Assembly (NCBI GenBank): GCA_026075535.2
Contig: AP026539.1
Coordinates: 6,448,001-6,512,000, forward strand
Source: Tricholoma matsutake
Lineage: Eukaryota; Basidiomycota; Agaricomycetes; Agaricales; Tricholomataceae
DNA: 64,000 bases
Direction of reading: 5' to 3'
A program made the position numbers and the translations under genes. The notes under the pieces are model-generated. The model saw nothing but the letters and a program-made list of their open reading frames with translations. It was not told the origin of the DNA and searched no databases. The number at the start of each line of letters is the position of its first letter. The stretch's first letter is position 1. This document shows, in pieces, positions 42,894 to 54,350 of this stretch.

Positions 42894-43440
42894 TCATGAC
42901 ATCAGAGGGGACAACAGGTTGACTTTCGACATTTTTGGGTTCAGGTGTCTCGTTTGTTGCATTTGGCACATTTTCGACAGGTGGTGAGGATTTGGAATGA
43001 TTTGAGAGGTGTTGGATGGTTGGGGAAGGTCCAAATTGGTAAATATCTCATACTCCCCTTCAATTGGAGCTTCTTCAGGCTCTAACACCTCGTTCTCATT
43101 GAAGTACACATCCCTCTTGATATGGTTCTTTCCTGGCCAGTAGATCCTATACCCTTTTGACTCACTGTCAATGCCCACAAAATGACCCTCCTCAGCTCTC
43201 GACTCAAGTTTCCCCACATTGAGTCGCTTCACCCATGCCTTACTGCCCCAAGCCCATACAGCCAATAAATCTGGCTTCTCCCCAGTTGCCATTTCATGAG
43301 GTGTCTTCATCTCAGGGAGTGCGTGAGAAGGTACACGGTTGTGGATCCACACATGGTGACAGACTGCTTCAGCCCAACAGGTTTTTTGGGAGACCTGCGG
43401 CTTCCATCATAGCTCGGGCACCTTCAACATGTGTTCAGTT
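42894..43440 (-). pseudogene. Copia 2 integrase C-terminal part and linker
   Basis: AEAVCHHVWIHNRVPSHALPEMKTPHEMATGEKPDLL and GHFVGIDSESKGYRIYWPGK, matching Copia 1 at 12,380-12,590 and 11,800-11,890. Copia 2 has no MITE here, so it shows the uninterrupted state of the site. A one-base insertion near 43,385 and TGA codons upstream break the frame. Confidence 0.85.
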
Positions 43441-43443
43441 GGC

Positions 43444-44826
43444 TCATTCCACAGCACCATTTGATGCTGGGGAGTCATGGACTGTCAGGTGGCATACCAT
43501 TCCTGCTTTTTCAAGGTGTTCAGTAAATTCTTTGCTAGTGAATTCACCACCTCGATTGCAGCCGAAAACATGTATTGGTGCATTCCTTTGGATTTTGACC
43601 CAAGCCTCATACTTCTTGTACTCAGCAAATGCCTCAGACTTCTGTCTCAAGAAGGAAATGACCTCCTCATGGCTATGAAGGTCTTGGAAGAGCATATAGT
43701 ATTGCTTCCCCCCTATGGATTGGACTGAGGCTGGACCCCAAACATTGGATACAACTTTATCACCGTAGGTCTTGTGTTCAGTTTTGCTCTCCTTGGGAAA
43801 TGGCTTACACATTGCCTTCACTTTGATACAGGCTTCGCAAAATTCTGGCTTTGATGATACATCAAGATTAATGCCAGTTACCATCCCCTTTTCCACCATA
43901 TGCTGTAAGTCATCATGATTGACATGCCCCATCCATTGATGAAGCTTGCTAATTGAGATTTGTCTGACAGCAGCGCTAGCAATATGTGCATGTGGTGAAA
44001 CAAGAGAGTCACTGACACGATATAACCCTCGAACTTCAGGAATGTGACTGATTATGTTCAACTTTGGGCTATGAATAATGCAGGTACCACCTTTAATAAA
44101 AAGTGAATATCTGGCTCGATTGACACAAGACATGGACATCAGGGTGAATGCCATATGCGGTGAGTAGTATGCATTCTTCAGGGTAATTGGGGTTGGTTTC
44201 TGATCCCCATTTGGTAGCTCGACCTGGATATCTCCTTTGCCAAGTGTGCTGAACATATGTCCATCTGCAGCTCTTATAGGCTCGGGACTAACTAGTTCCT
44301 GATAATATAGGAACTTTGAGCGATCAGGAGAGAAGTGGCGACTGGCACCGCTATTGAGGATTGTTCCAGTGTGGTTGGAGATTGCATGGGCTTCAGAATA
44401 GAAGTCTGAGGTGCATACGAGGGCTGCTGGATCATTGGGGATGTTATAGGTGAGCATAGCATAATTTTCTGGCTTGTTGCTTGTAGGAGTACTCTCCGCA
44501 ACACTGACACCAGCTTGTTTGCCACCCATCTTCCACCAATCAGGAGCTTGACCTTCTTTTCCTCCCCCTGTTGACCAACACTGGTCCTTTGTGTGTCCAC
44601 ATCGACCACAGTTTGGGTTTGTGCAAAGGATGTCATGCTTCATGGACTTGTCCTTGTCCTTCCCCTTTCCACCTTTGGCCTTCAATGTAGCTGCAAGCAT
44701 TGCGGCATTGGACTTATTGATGCTGTCCTCAATCTTGGCCGATGTTGCCTCTTCAGTGAGATGCCAGATCACATCAGTAGGGGTGAGCTTCTTTTCTGCT
44801 TGATGAGCTGTAGCATTCAGAGTCAT
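43444..44826 (-). pseudogene. Copia 2 Gag C-terminus, protease and integrase core
   Basis: 460-residue open frame: CCHC knuckle CTNPNCGRCGHTKDQC, a protease active site that reads LNSGASRHF (Asp replaced by Asn), QVELPNGDQKPTPITLKNAYYSPHM, the H-H-C-C module (HQWMGHVNH ... CEACIKVK) and the integrase core start (NVWGPASVQSIGG, FGCNRGGEFTSKEF, where the family has SDRGGE). Both changed residues are catalytic, so the product would be inactive. Confidence 0.88.
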
Positions 44827-44835
44827 AAAAAGAGT

Positions 44836-45402
44836 TCAGAATGACGGTGCAAGTGAGAGCAAGGTGCGAAGGTAGGACACAAAGGACTCATCAGATACTG
44901 GTGTATTCATCTTGGCTAGATGTTCCCTTAGTTCTGTCATTTTTGCAACATGATCCCTCATGCTTTCTCCCTCAGCATAGTGAGTGTTCTGAAGTTGCGT
45001 AAGGAGGTTGGTCTCATACAGGCTGCCTTTATCAGCATGGATTGATGTGACCTTCTTCCACATGGATGCAGCATCTGACTCATTCTTGACCTGGAGGAAT
45101 GTGGTCTTGTCGGTGGTCCTGTAAATGACTTCGTGAATGGCTGCCTGCTGTTGATCATTATCCTGAGATTCTTCATGCTTCTTGACTTTGTTGTCAGTAA
45201 GAGGGGCTAAGGAGCCATGTTTGTAGAGGCTCCCACTTCTCTCAACAAGTTCTTCTGGCTTGCATGCGGTACCTAGGACATGTCGACACAATCCCTTCAA
45301 AGTAAGATAGTTCAAGATGCGCTCAGTATAAGTGGCCCAGTTAGAACTGTCACCTCAAAGCTTAGGAAGGGATAAGACTTGACTATTGGGAGTTGACAAC
45401 AT
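44836..45402 (-). pseudogene. Copia 2 Gag N-terminal part
   Basis: ATG at 45402, MLSTPNSQVLSLPKL, then TGA in place of Arg and GDSSNWATYTERILNYLTLKGLCRHVLGTACKP. The motif KGSLYETNLLTQLQ matches Copia 1. A second TGA (PSF-stop-TLF) separates it from the downstream frame. Confidence 0.83.
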
Positions 45403-45417
45403 GTCTGAGATTCTGCA

Positions 45418-45429
45418 GGGCCCATAACC
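45418..45429 (-). promoter_or_regulatory. Primer-binding site of Copia 2
   Basis: GGTTATGGGCCC beside the 5' LTR, as in Copia 1 and 3. Confidence 0.8.
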
Positions 45430-45755
45430 TATCGCAGTTGCAGGGTAACCGGAATGAGAAGGTAGAAGAATAACATCATAACCTCAGTGGGGGTTAAAGA
45501 CTATATATTGAGTAGTAGTACCTAGAAGAATAACATCATACTACTATGAAGTAAGTAAAGAATATAATAAAGTAAAGTAATGGGACTTACACCTCAGTGG
45601 GGGTTAAACACTGAGGTGCTGAAATACAACTATGGGTGTTACATAGTAACAAGAATAGGGGTAAGGAATAAGTAAATGATAGGGGAAGATATAAAGTAAT
45701 GATGAAAAAATAAGTACCAGGTATAATTAGCATCACAGAGATGCTTAGATATGAC
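45430..45755 (-). repeat. 5' LTR of Copia 2
   Basis: Similar in layout to the Copia 1 LTR (TTGAGTAGTAGTACCTAGAA, ACTTACACCTCAGTG, AATCACTGAGGTG-like blocks) but clearly diverged. The outer end is estimated. Confidence 0.75.
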
Positions 45756-45760
45756 GACAT

Positions 45761-46448
45761 GTGTGACTCAAGTGCAACTGGCAAAACTTGTAAATTTGGT
45801 CATGTTTGTACTTTGATTTATTTTGAATGGGAGATCTTCTGCAAGCCATTCCTTGACAACCATGCCACATTTTGGCATGATTCTGTAGTCTATCTTATGT
45901 TACTAACTGAGCTCTAGAGCTCCACACAATAGTTTTATTTTTTAGTTGATCTGTGAAAATTAGGTTGACCCCTGCCAATTATTTGTGTGTGCAAACAATA
46001 TCTCAAGAACTAATGGTCAGAAAAACAAGCTGAGAGTGGTACAGTGTCAAGGGTAATCTAGGTGAGGATGTCCCCTGCAAATAATTGAGGTTGTGAGTCA
46101 CTAGTTCTTGAGATATTGTTTGCACACACAAATAATTGTCAGGGGTCAACCTAATTTTCACAGATCAACTAAAAGATAAAAATATTGTGTGGAGCTCTAG
46201 AGCTCAGCTAGTAGCATAAGATAGACTACAGAATCATGCCAAAATGTGGCATGGTTGTCAAGGAATGGCTTGCAGAAGATCTCCCATTCAAAGTAAATCA
46301 AAGTACAAACATGACCAGATTTACAAGTTTTGCCAGTCACAATCATGCCAAAATGTGGCATGGTTGTTGAGGAATGGCTTGCAGAAGATCTCCCATTCAA
46401 AATAAATCAAAGTACAAACATGACCAAATTTACAAGTTTTGCCAAGTC
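45761..46448. mobile_element. Foldback element with long inverted arms and a duplicated arm end
   Basis: Arms of about 240 bp (45,779-46,016 and about 46,100-46,338) are near-perfect inverted repeats around a loop of about 80 bp. The outer 110 bp of the right arm (AATCATGCCAAAATGTGGC ... ACAAGTTTTGCCA) is repeated once more in tandem at 46,340-46,444. The ends show GTGTGACT/AGTCACAC. No coding capacity. Confidence 0.85.
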
Positions 46449-47225
46449 ACACAGTAATATGATAGTGCATTGAAGTTGTGGTCTGTGAGAAGACCTTTTA
46501 CCATGCTTTGGAGTCTGACTGTCTCCTACAGTCTCAGTATCAATGTGAAAACTGTATTATGTAAGAAGGCTACAATGCTCAAGCAAACGCTTGCCAAAAA
46601 TCTGCATAGTTCCAGCAATGGCATTCTCCAAAAGTCACATGTTGCAAAGAATCTGCTGGGTCAATAGCATTCAGTCTGAGTCAGAGTTGAGTCCTCAAGT
46701 TCTTGTGGTCAGTGACAATCAGATGGGTCAAAATTCTATCAGTACTATGAGAACATACATGCACAGTATGGATACAGACTGATACACTTGCGCTGTTGAG
46801 GCCTGAGGCCTGAACAAACCATACTAATTTTGGAAACCCCAATTGGGGGGATGGTCAACATTGCCTTTCCAGGCCTTAAGGTGACAGGTCTGCTGGCAAT
46901 GAGGTGTTACACACTATTCATACTGATTTGACTGAGACTGTCATTTGACCCAAGCCAGCCCAGCTCAAACCCCAGACATATCACGTGACTAGCCCAAGAA
47001 AGAGCTGAAGGCTGGCCATCAACATGACTTAACAACTGTTTGATAACAATACTATTTAGTACTTTTCCATAGCATCATCCTGTAAATTTACACTAGTACA
47101 TTATGAACATGCAAAGTATGTATATCTCAAATTGATAATTGTACTACTGGACAGTGGAAAGAATGCATGTGGCATCATGCCAAACATTAAACAGTTTTTG
47201 CGCAACATATTATGGAACATCTCAC
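46449..47225. other. Upstream region of the MULE gene, no gene seen
   Basis: Short ORFs only. It may contain the promoter or terminal region of the MULE element; no inverted terminus was recognised. Confidence 0.35.
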
Positions 47226-47943
47226 ATGGCTAACATGGATGAAAACTCTCCACCACACATCATAAGACAGTGTTCACAATCAAAATGCAAGAAGATCCTT
47301 GATGCAGGATACCAGTTCAGATCCTGTGAGCGATGTAGAGAACATGACAAGCTTGCAAAGCAAAAAAAGTGTCAGTGCGACAAGGAGAACAAAGAATCAT
47401 GGAAGAGGCCACAGTTGTCAGCTAATGACAACTCTCCAGAGGTGATTGAAATAGATTTGGGGACATCTGATGATGAAAGTGATAGCAAAGTGAGTAATTC
47501 ACCACCTTCAGTATGATGAACCCCAGCCCAATGACCTACCATAGAGCACAAGGCCTATTCCATACAAGGATAGTGCAGAACTTTTCTCAAATCTCAGGCA
47601 TGTGTTCAAAAAAAATGTTGTTTTGTTTAACGTGAGCTACTCTCTCCCAGCAGACCCTCTGATCACAAACAAGGAATGTGTACAGATGACAGCACATGAG
47701 ATCTGGAAAGTCTCTGGATACCATTTCTGGTGAGTATCAAGCTCAAGCTAGAGTCCACAAGCACTGCTGAATAAACAATAATGTCACAGAGTAAAGGAAA
47801 ACGAGGTTCTCACAAGTGGACATAAGACACAATACTGGTGTTGCCAGGATACCACTCAGAAGCAAAAGGTGCACCCAAGTCAGAAGGAAGGTGCAAAGCA
47901 TTGTGATATGCTGGGAATGTATTGCTACAGGCTGAGGCTACAG

Positions 47944-48315
47944 CTAGTGTTGCCTTGACCAACTTGGGGCATTTTTGTATTTTTAAAATAACTTGACACA
48001 ATGTACTCACCTGCTTAGTGTTGAGAGAGGACCCATCGACTTTTGGGGCTCCCTATCTATGCAAATATTTTCAGAATTCTATACAATTTATTGAAATTGA
48101 TATTGCCTTTGACTCATTTTTCCTGGTTGACTTGCAAAACATGAGTTGAAGGCAATATCAATTCCAATAAATTGTATAGAATTCTGAAAATATTTACATA
48201 TATAGGGAGCCCCAAAAGTCGATGGGTTCTCTCTCAACACTAAGCAGGCTGAGGGCATTGTGTCAAGTTATTTCAAGAATACAAAGATACCCCAAGTCGG
48301 TCAAGGCAACACTAG
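47944..48315. mobile_element. Palindromic foldback insertion in the MULE gene
   Basis: 372 bp that is almost wholly an inverted repeat: CTAGTGTTGCCTTGACC... mirrored by ...GGTCAAGGCAACACTAG, centre near 48,133, arms about 170 bp. Flanked by CTACAG on both sides (47938-47943, 48316-48321). It splits GMYCY from SCQSCLRVSC of the transposase. Confidence 0.85.
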
Positions 48316-48845
48316 CTACAGCTGCCAAAGTTGTCTCAGGGTCTCATGTCACAAGATCAACAACCCTACCTTGAGGCAGATCACTATCTATCTGCAGCAT
48401 CATGAGGCCCACACACCATACTATAATGTCACAATAGCACCAGAAGCTGCCGCTATCATACAAAAAAACCTTGAATGGACAACACCAAATACAATGGTAC
48501 CCAAAGTCCCATCATTGTTTCCCACAGTCACAAGTGCACAGATACACAGCACCTGGACCACAATGAGTGAGACCCTGTGGAAGAGGGATGACCTACAATT
48601 GCCCTCGGCAGAGACCCTACTGCATGAATACTCAAGTGAAGTGGATGTGTTTGACCTGCCAAAAGCAGATGGCATGGAGCAGCTTGCATGGGGGGTGAGG
48701 AAGGTGTCTAATAGGCTCTAAAGGAAGGTAGTAAAAGTGGGGATCAATGCAACATGTACGTGAAGGTTCTAGATACAAAGATACATCAATGCTGATACCA
48801 ACAATAGACAACACAAACTCAAAGCACCTGGAGTTGTTTACCGTT

Positions 48846-49980
48846 GATAGGCTGTCTCCTTGGCTCAAAGGCCGATTCACCATTACAACCACATTCTAAT
48901 CACATAGGCTAACTCCCATGAGGTCCCAGAAGCAGCGCGACCACTCCTGACCAAGTCTACCGAGCGCGATATTGTATTGACCGTGTTGATTGTACTTAGA
49001 AATCACATCACACAACCTTAGGACTACTTCGAAAGCCCCTAAGATCCCTCTAAACAACCATTGAACATCCCCAATCAACCTCAAACAACTGCAAACATGA
49101 TTGAACATCATCGAGCATCATCGATCGATATCAAGAGACTATGAGCAACATCGGGCGCTGCATTTGTTATCTATATGGTGGAATACCATGCACCAGGAAG
49201 GATTCCAACTCGTGCCCAGACCTGCTGATAGTAGGTCAGCCTCGTTCCAAGTCCCTATCATGCACAGAACCCACTGGACAAATTATTGTGAGACTTAGTG
49301 CAATTTATACACAAAGGACAGTCCCCTTTCAGTTCTATACCCTTTATTACTCTTTCATCATATGATATATATCTTTCTTGTTTGGATTCCAGTCTCCTTT
49401 TTAGCCTTGTGCCTTAACTCATATCTTTTACCTCATGTTCTACACATGTTTCTCATTCCATTTTAGGAAGTTTCTTTAAAACATATAAAACTCTGTAGTA
49501 TCTACTTGGAAATGGAACAAATTGTCTTCACCTATCGTCTCGTATTAAGTTCTAAGAATCAGATCTATCCTCTAAAACAATCTAAACTTCTACAAGTTTT
49601 CTCGATCGATGAGAAACCTCTGCGACCATCGTCGTCCTCGATCTTCCTACAATCCTCTGATCGTTAGCACTAGCAACCTTCCAACACTTCCTAGCCATCG
49701 ACTATAGTCTTTGTATACTATTGACCTATTGTAAGGTCCCCAGAATTCACACATCAACCATCGACAATAAACTCGTTCACCGTTGATCTCATCGATCGGA
49801 CCGCACCAAACACCTTCATCTCCTATAGAACTACCTTCACGACTAGTACCAACGAGTTATCTTCCCATAGGTTTGACCATGAACATTCAGAACGTCTCAC
49901 TCCCTTCCTCTGACTCATCGCAAATATCATTGATTGCCTCATCGGCCATTTTGGTGGTTTTCCCGGGTTGAGTATCATCA
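48846..49980 (+). repeat. Solo LTR of the Gypsy 2 family in the MULE gene
   Basis: About 1.13 kb, aligned end to end with the LTR at 60216-61402. Flanks CCGTT (48841-48845) and CCATT (49981-49985) form a 5 bp target duplication with one mismatch. Deleting it restores SKHLELFT-V/I-LGEYNNAGF of the transposase. The start is uncertain by a few bases. No internal sequence remains. Confidence 0.9.
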
Positions 49981-51102
49981 CCATTCTTGGAGAATACAAC
50001 AATGCTGGATTTCCAATATCATACTGCTTAATTTCAACTGTGAATGCTACAAATGCTGGCAAGAAAATGAAAGCACTTGCTGCTTGGGAGTCAGTGCTGC
50101 ATTCAAAATATGGCATCATACCACAGTTTGTTCATGTCAACAAAGATATGGCAGAAATTGTTTCATGTTGCAAGACGTGGTTACTCGCAAAGATCCAGCT
50201 GTGTTGGTGGCATCTGCATAAGGCCCATGGCAACACTAAACTGAAGATGTGCCCTCACTGCCTTATACAGATGCCACCAACACACCTGGATCTTTGCAAG
50301 TGATCACATCTTGTGACATGAACCAATTTCTGCCATATCCTTTCTACAACACCTTACAATGTTGAGCATGCAAGAGCTGAATTCAGGTTTATCAGGACAG
50401 AGTTCTGACCACCTGGTAAAGTGGATCCAAAAGAGAGCAAAGGGGGTGTACCCAGTGAATCAAGCACACCTATGATCCAGTGGCCAAACTCACTATTCAT
50501 TTGGATACCTAATCCATCACAATCGAGGCTGGCATTAGAGGATGCCATCAACAAAGTCAGTGGCACAAGCATGAATGTTCCAGTTGCCGATAATATCCCA
50601 AGGCTGACAATCACCCTATGTCCCATGACCACAAATAACGATACCCAAGTTACAGAATCTGAAGCAGAGCAAAGTGACCTGAGGTGGACATTCTGCACCT
50701 TGGAGTTCCACACCAACATCATGGACATGATGGAACAGCATTTGTGTGCACATCCCTTGATACCTGGTTATTCAGCTCCAAGTCCTGAAGGCATAAAGCA
50801 GTGGGCTGTGAAACAAATGTTTGAGTTTTGTGTGAAACATGATCTTTGTGAGGCATGGGCCTACCTGTGGGAGAATTGGTATTGGCATGGAAGATGGGAG
50901 TTGTGGGTGCAGTGTGCAGATGATAACATTCTGCATTTAAAAACTACGATGATGGTTGAGGCTCAGTAAGTCGGGTTATCATGAAAACAAGCATTATTTA
51001 CTGAAGTTATTTTCAATAGTTGGTGGCGCATCAAAAAAGACTTCCTCCACCACTTCCACAGTCCTCAACTTGACCTTCTCATGTGGATCTTGATGGTGAA
51101 GT

Positions 51103-53695
51103 TGTAAGAGGCACTCTTACACTCTCTCATACTTCCAAAAATTTGAAGGGGGGGGGCTGAACCAAACTTGAAGTACCAAGTGGGAGGCATACTTTACATG
51201 TTGGTGAAAACATTGAGCTGCCTGACAGGGGGCATGACAATGATGGGGTGTTGACAATGATGGGGTGTTGACAATGATGGGGTGCTGATGGTAACTGGGT
51301 GTTGATGGTGACTGGGTGTTGATGGTGACTGGGTGTTGATGGTGACTGGGTGTTGATGGTGACTGGGTGTTGATGGTGACTGGGTGTTGATGGTGACTGG
51401 GTGTTGATGGTGACAAAAAATGATGATGACAATGGGGGTCAATGAGGACAGTGGGGGTGAGGTGCACATTGATGAGGACAGTGGACATTTACTGTGACAG
51501 TGATGGTGATGGGGTGTTGACAATAACAGGAGCATTGACAAGTTGACAATGATGGTGGGCATTACAATGATGGTGGTGGGTGATGTGGTGGCAGCTGCAT
51601 ATATGATAGGGTGTGGGAAGTGAGCAGGGTGGTTGGGACAAGGCCAGGGGGTGGTTCAAAGGTTCAGCTAGGATCATGGGGCAGGCAGAGAGGTTCCATC
51701 AAATGGATGACACGTTCTGATGAACACATCTGTGCATAGTCACATAGCTCCATTTGCTGGTGGACAGACCACCATGGGACATTGGTTATGGCCTGGTTAG
51801 TCATTTCCAAGGTGGTAGCAGGTGATGGCAGGGCTGTTGTGGCCATTGTCAATGTTGTTGGCAACAGTGATGTGGCAGTGTTAGTAGTGTTGTTGAATAT
51901 GGAACAGGGGGTCATCTAAATGGTAGCTGTTGCTGTTGTAGGTAGATGCCAAAAAAAAAAAAAATGTGCTGGTCACCATCTGAGTGGGGTCAAGTGTTGT
52001 GGGGAACATGACAGCATTTTTAGTGAAGGGGCAGGGGTATAGGATGCAGGGGAGGGGGCAAAATGGCTTGTTTACAGATGAGCTGAGGGGTGCTGGGTGG
52101 GCAGGCAGTGAACAGGGCATATGGGGTGAACAGGGGGTGTCCCTAGATGCAGACAGTGTTGTTAGTGATGTGGCAGGAGTGTAGGTGGCAGCAAGACAGC
52201 ATGTTCATGGCTGAGTTAGGGTGAACAGGGGCAGATGGGCAGTGAATGGGGGGTGTTCTGGTGGGTCTGGTAGTGTATTCCATTGTTTTAGAGCCATGGT
52301 TTTCAGTTCAGAGTGGGGCAGGGCAGGGGAAATGGGCTGTTGTCGACGATGATGTGACTGTTGCACTGGGTGGTTGAAGTGTGTAACAGGGGACAGTGGG
52401 ACAGGCTGGGGGGAGTTGGGTGGTACTGGAGGGCACCTAGGCATGGGTTTGGAGATCTGGGGCAAGTGCATTCATTTTGTCAAGCAGACAACACATTCCA
52501 ATGAATGTGCCTGCTCATTGTCATGCAATTTAGTTTGTTGGGCTGTAGACTGTTGTCATTGGCCATCAGGTGTGTGGTTAGCCATCTTTGGGGTAGGGGT
52601 AGCCATTTGGGTGCTCACTGTGGTTCAGGTTGACAGTTTGGGGGCAGTTGTAGGTTGTGGGTGCTGTTACTGATGATGATGCAGTGATGGAACAGTGAGG
52701 TTCAGGGGTCAAGAGAAGGGGCTGAGGACTTGGGTGGGGGACAATGGGTCAGCCTGGTAGCCAGTGCTGGAATTTGTGAGGTGCTGGGAGTAGTTTAGAA
52801 GCTGGGGACGGAGTGGTTGCAGTTGTGGTCAATGGAGTTGGCATCATTGATGGTGCTGGCAGGAGTTGTCCATTGAGCAAGTAACACATTCTGATGAAAG
52901 CCCAGGCACATAGGTGCATTGCACCATTTGCTTGATGGGGGTTGTGCAGGCATTGTCAGTGGTTAAGGGTATTGAATGATGCCATATGGAGGTGCAATGA
53001 GAGGGGCAGGGTTGAGACAGGATAGAGCAGATACAAGAGACAAGTTAGTGACATCAGATGATGCCACATGGCAGTGAATGGGTCAAGGGGGTTGTCATGA
53101 GAGGCGCACAGCATCGAATGAGTCAAGGAGAGGTTGAACAAAATGGGTGGGGAGTAGTAACAAGACATGAGTGGTCAAGCCAGAGGAGAGCGAGCCAAGG
53201 GGGGAAGAGTGACAGTGAGACCAGACCAGATGAACAAGTCCACTAACCAGCTGACAGGCTGGCTTTCTGTCACAACAAGTCAGCAACCTCAAATAATGCC
53301 ACACAGCATCAAATGAGTCCCAGGGAGGGGAAATAAGAACAAGTGGGCCAGGAATGTAAAATTATGAGCATTGCTGATGTTGGTGAACAAATTTGAGTTG
53401 CTGTGAAAAAATTGACTGTTTTGGAAATGTCAGGGTTGGCAAGGTTTCAGGGAAAGGAATGTGTGTGTGAGAGTAGAGGGTGGATAGTAAGTTTATTACA
53501 AAAAAAAAGTGGAAGGAAGCCAGAGCTTCCAACACTCAAGAGAACTGAGACATGTAAGGAACTTAGTATATTTTGAAGGGGGGAAACTAAGCTACAGTAC
53601 AAGTACTCGAAGTATAGAATATATACTACTGGAATAACATGTGATAACTGCAATGCATGTGATAATGGTTAGCTGATGTAAGAGGCACTCTTACA
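51103..53695. mobile_element. 2.6 kb TGTAAGAG element in the MULE gene
   Basis: Both ends carry the near-palindrome TGTAAGAGGCACTCTTAC(A), and GAAGT flanks on both sides (51098-51102, 53696-53700). Removing it and one GAAGT rejoins WILMVK to LAPAYYQKLD. The interior is strongly G-rich on the plus strand, nearly free of CpG, and holds a 17 bp tandem repeat. No transposase, polymerase or integrase motif was found. TG...CA ends with a 5 bp duplication would suit a degenerate LTR-type or large derivative element, but no long terminal repeats exist. Confidence 0.8.
51284..51414. repeat. 17 bp tandem repeat
   Basis: About seven to eight copies of GTTGATGGTGACTGGGT with few changes. Because 17 is not a multiple of 3, all three minus frames give the same HQHPVTINTQSPSTPSH protein repeat, so these ORFs are not genes. 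Confidence 0.92.
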
Positions 53696-54350
53696 GAAGT
53701 TAGCCCCAGCATATTATCAAAAACTGGATCTTGCACTTGTTGATATTGGATGATATTGTGAGCTACCTGCATGGCAAAAGGCCTTCAAAGCTGCTTGGAA
53801 AAAAGTGAAGAAAACACCCATCACACTTCTCCCGAATGAAAAATACCGTTCCAATCCTCATCGATGGGTTTGCATTTGCCCACAATTCATTGTCAACCAT
53901 TTTCTCATTTGCAAACACCTTGTCCAAGCAGTTCATCCTGTTCACCCAGTTTTCTTCCTTGAAGTGAAACAAAACCATACCTTGCCATTTTGGTCCCATC
54001 CATCTCTCATACCCTTATCCAATAACCATACTGAACAAGCAGCTTCAGCTTCAGTCCCTGGTACCACCCTTGAGAGCTTGGATATGCAGCTAGCTTCACC
54101 TGAGAATGATGTTGATGGGTCTGATGGGTCTGATGGGTCTGATGAGGAGTAAATTGACAGGTCACTTGACACAAGGCGAGATTGGAGGGCAACATATCGT
54201 GAGACCATGAAAGCCCATGTCAACACAATTCAAGACTTCTGGGATGGGTTGGAGTACCAAATACAATTCAAGGATCAGCAATTCTTGGACACATTAGAAA
54301 GGAACATGTTTCTTGAGGTTGATGGAGAATTGTTTGACTAGGGAGTGACA

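Larger units (their letters stand above)
42645..45755 (-). mobile_element. Truncated Ty1/Copia element (Copia 2)
   Basis: Same family as Copia 1 with collinear gag, protease and integrase, but it ends within the integrase-RT linker near 42,645 (GTAGAGTTGAACATAT). RT, RNase H and the 3' LTR are absent. The 5' LTR is at the right. No target duplication can be checked because one end is lost. Confidence 0.9.
47226..54350 (+). pseudogene. MULE-type transposase with SWIM zinc finger, three insertions
   Basis: Pieces in order: Cys-rich N-terminus (CSQSKCKKILDAGYQFRSCERCREHDKLAKQKK, 47,270-47,370); TSGHKTQYWCCQD...SQKEGAKHCDMLGMYCY (47,810-47,930); TLRQITIYLQHHEAHTPYYNV (about 48,370); the MULE core ILGEYNNAGFPISYCLISTVN...VNKDMAEI...IQLCWWHLHKA (49,981-50,230); TFCTLEFHTNIMDMMEQHLCAHPLIPGY and VKQMFEFCVKHDLCEAWAYLWENWY (50,690-50,880); and C-terminal WVCICPQFIVNHFLICKHLV (53,860-53,920), a CxC...CxH SWIM finger. 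Interruptions: foldback 47944-48315, solo LTR 48846-49980, 2.6 kb element 51103-53695. Uninterrupted length would be about 3 kb. Frameshifts add to the damage. Confidence 0.87.

Noticed and set aside
51117..51562. Three minus-strand ORFs with repeated HQHPVTINTQSPSTPS
   Set aside because: A 17 bp tandem repeat yields the same peptide in all frames; this is not a gene.
51103..53695. The 2.6 kb insertion read as a GT...AG intron of the MULE gene
   Set aside because: It can be bounded as GTAAGAG...TTACAG, but the GAAGT duplication and paired palindromic ends indicate insertion, and 2.6 kb is far beyond the 50-60 bp introns seen here.
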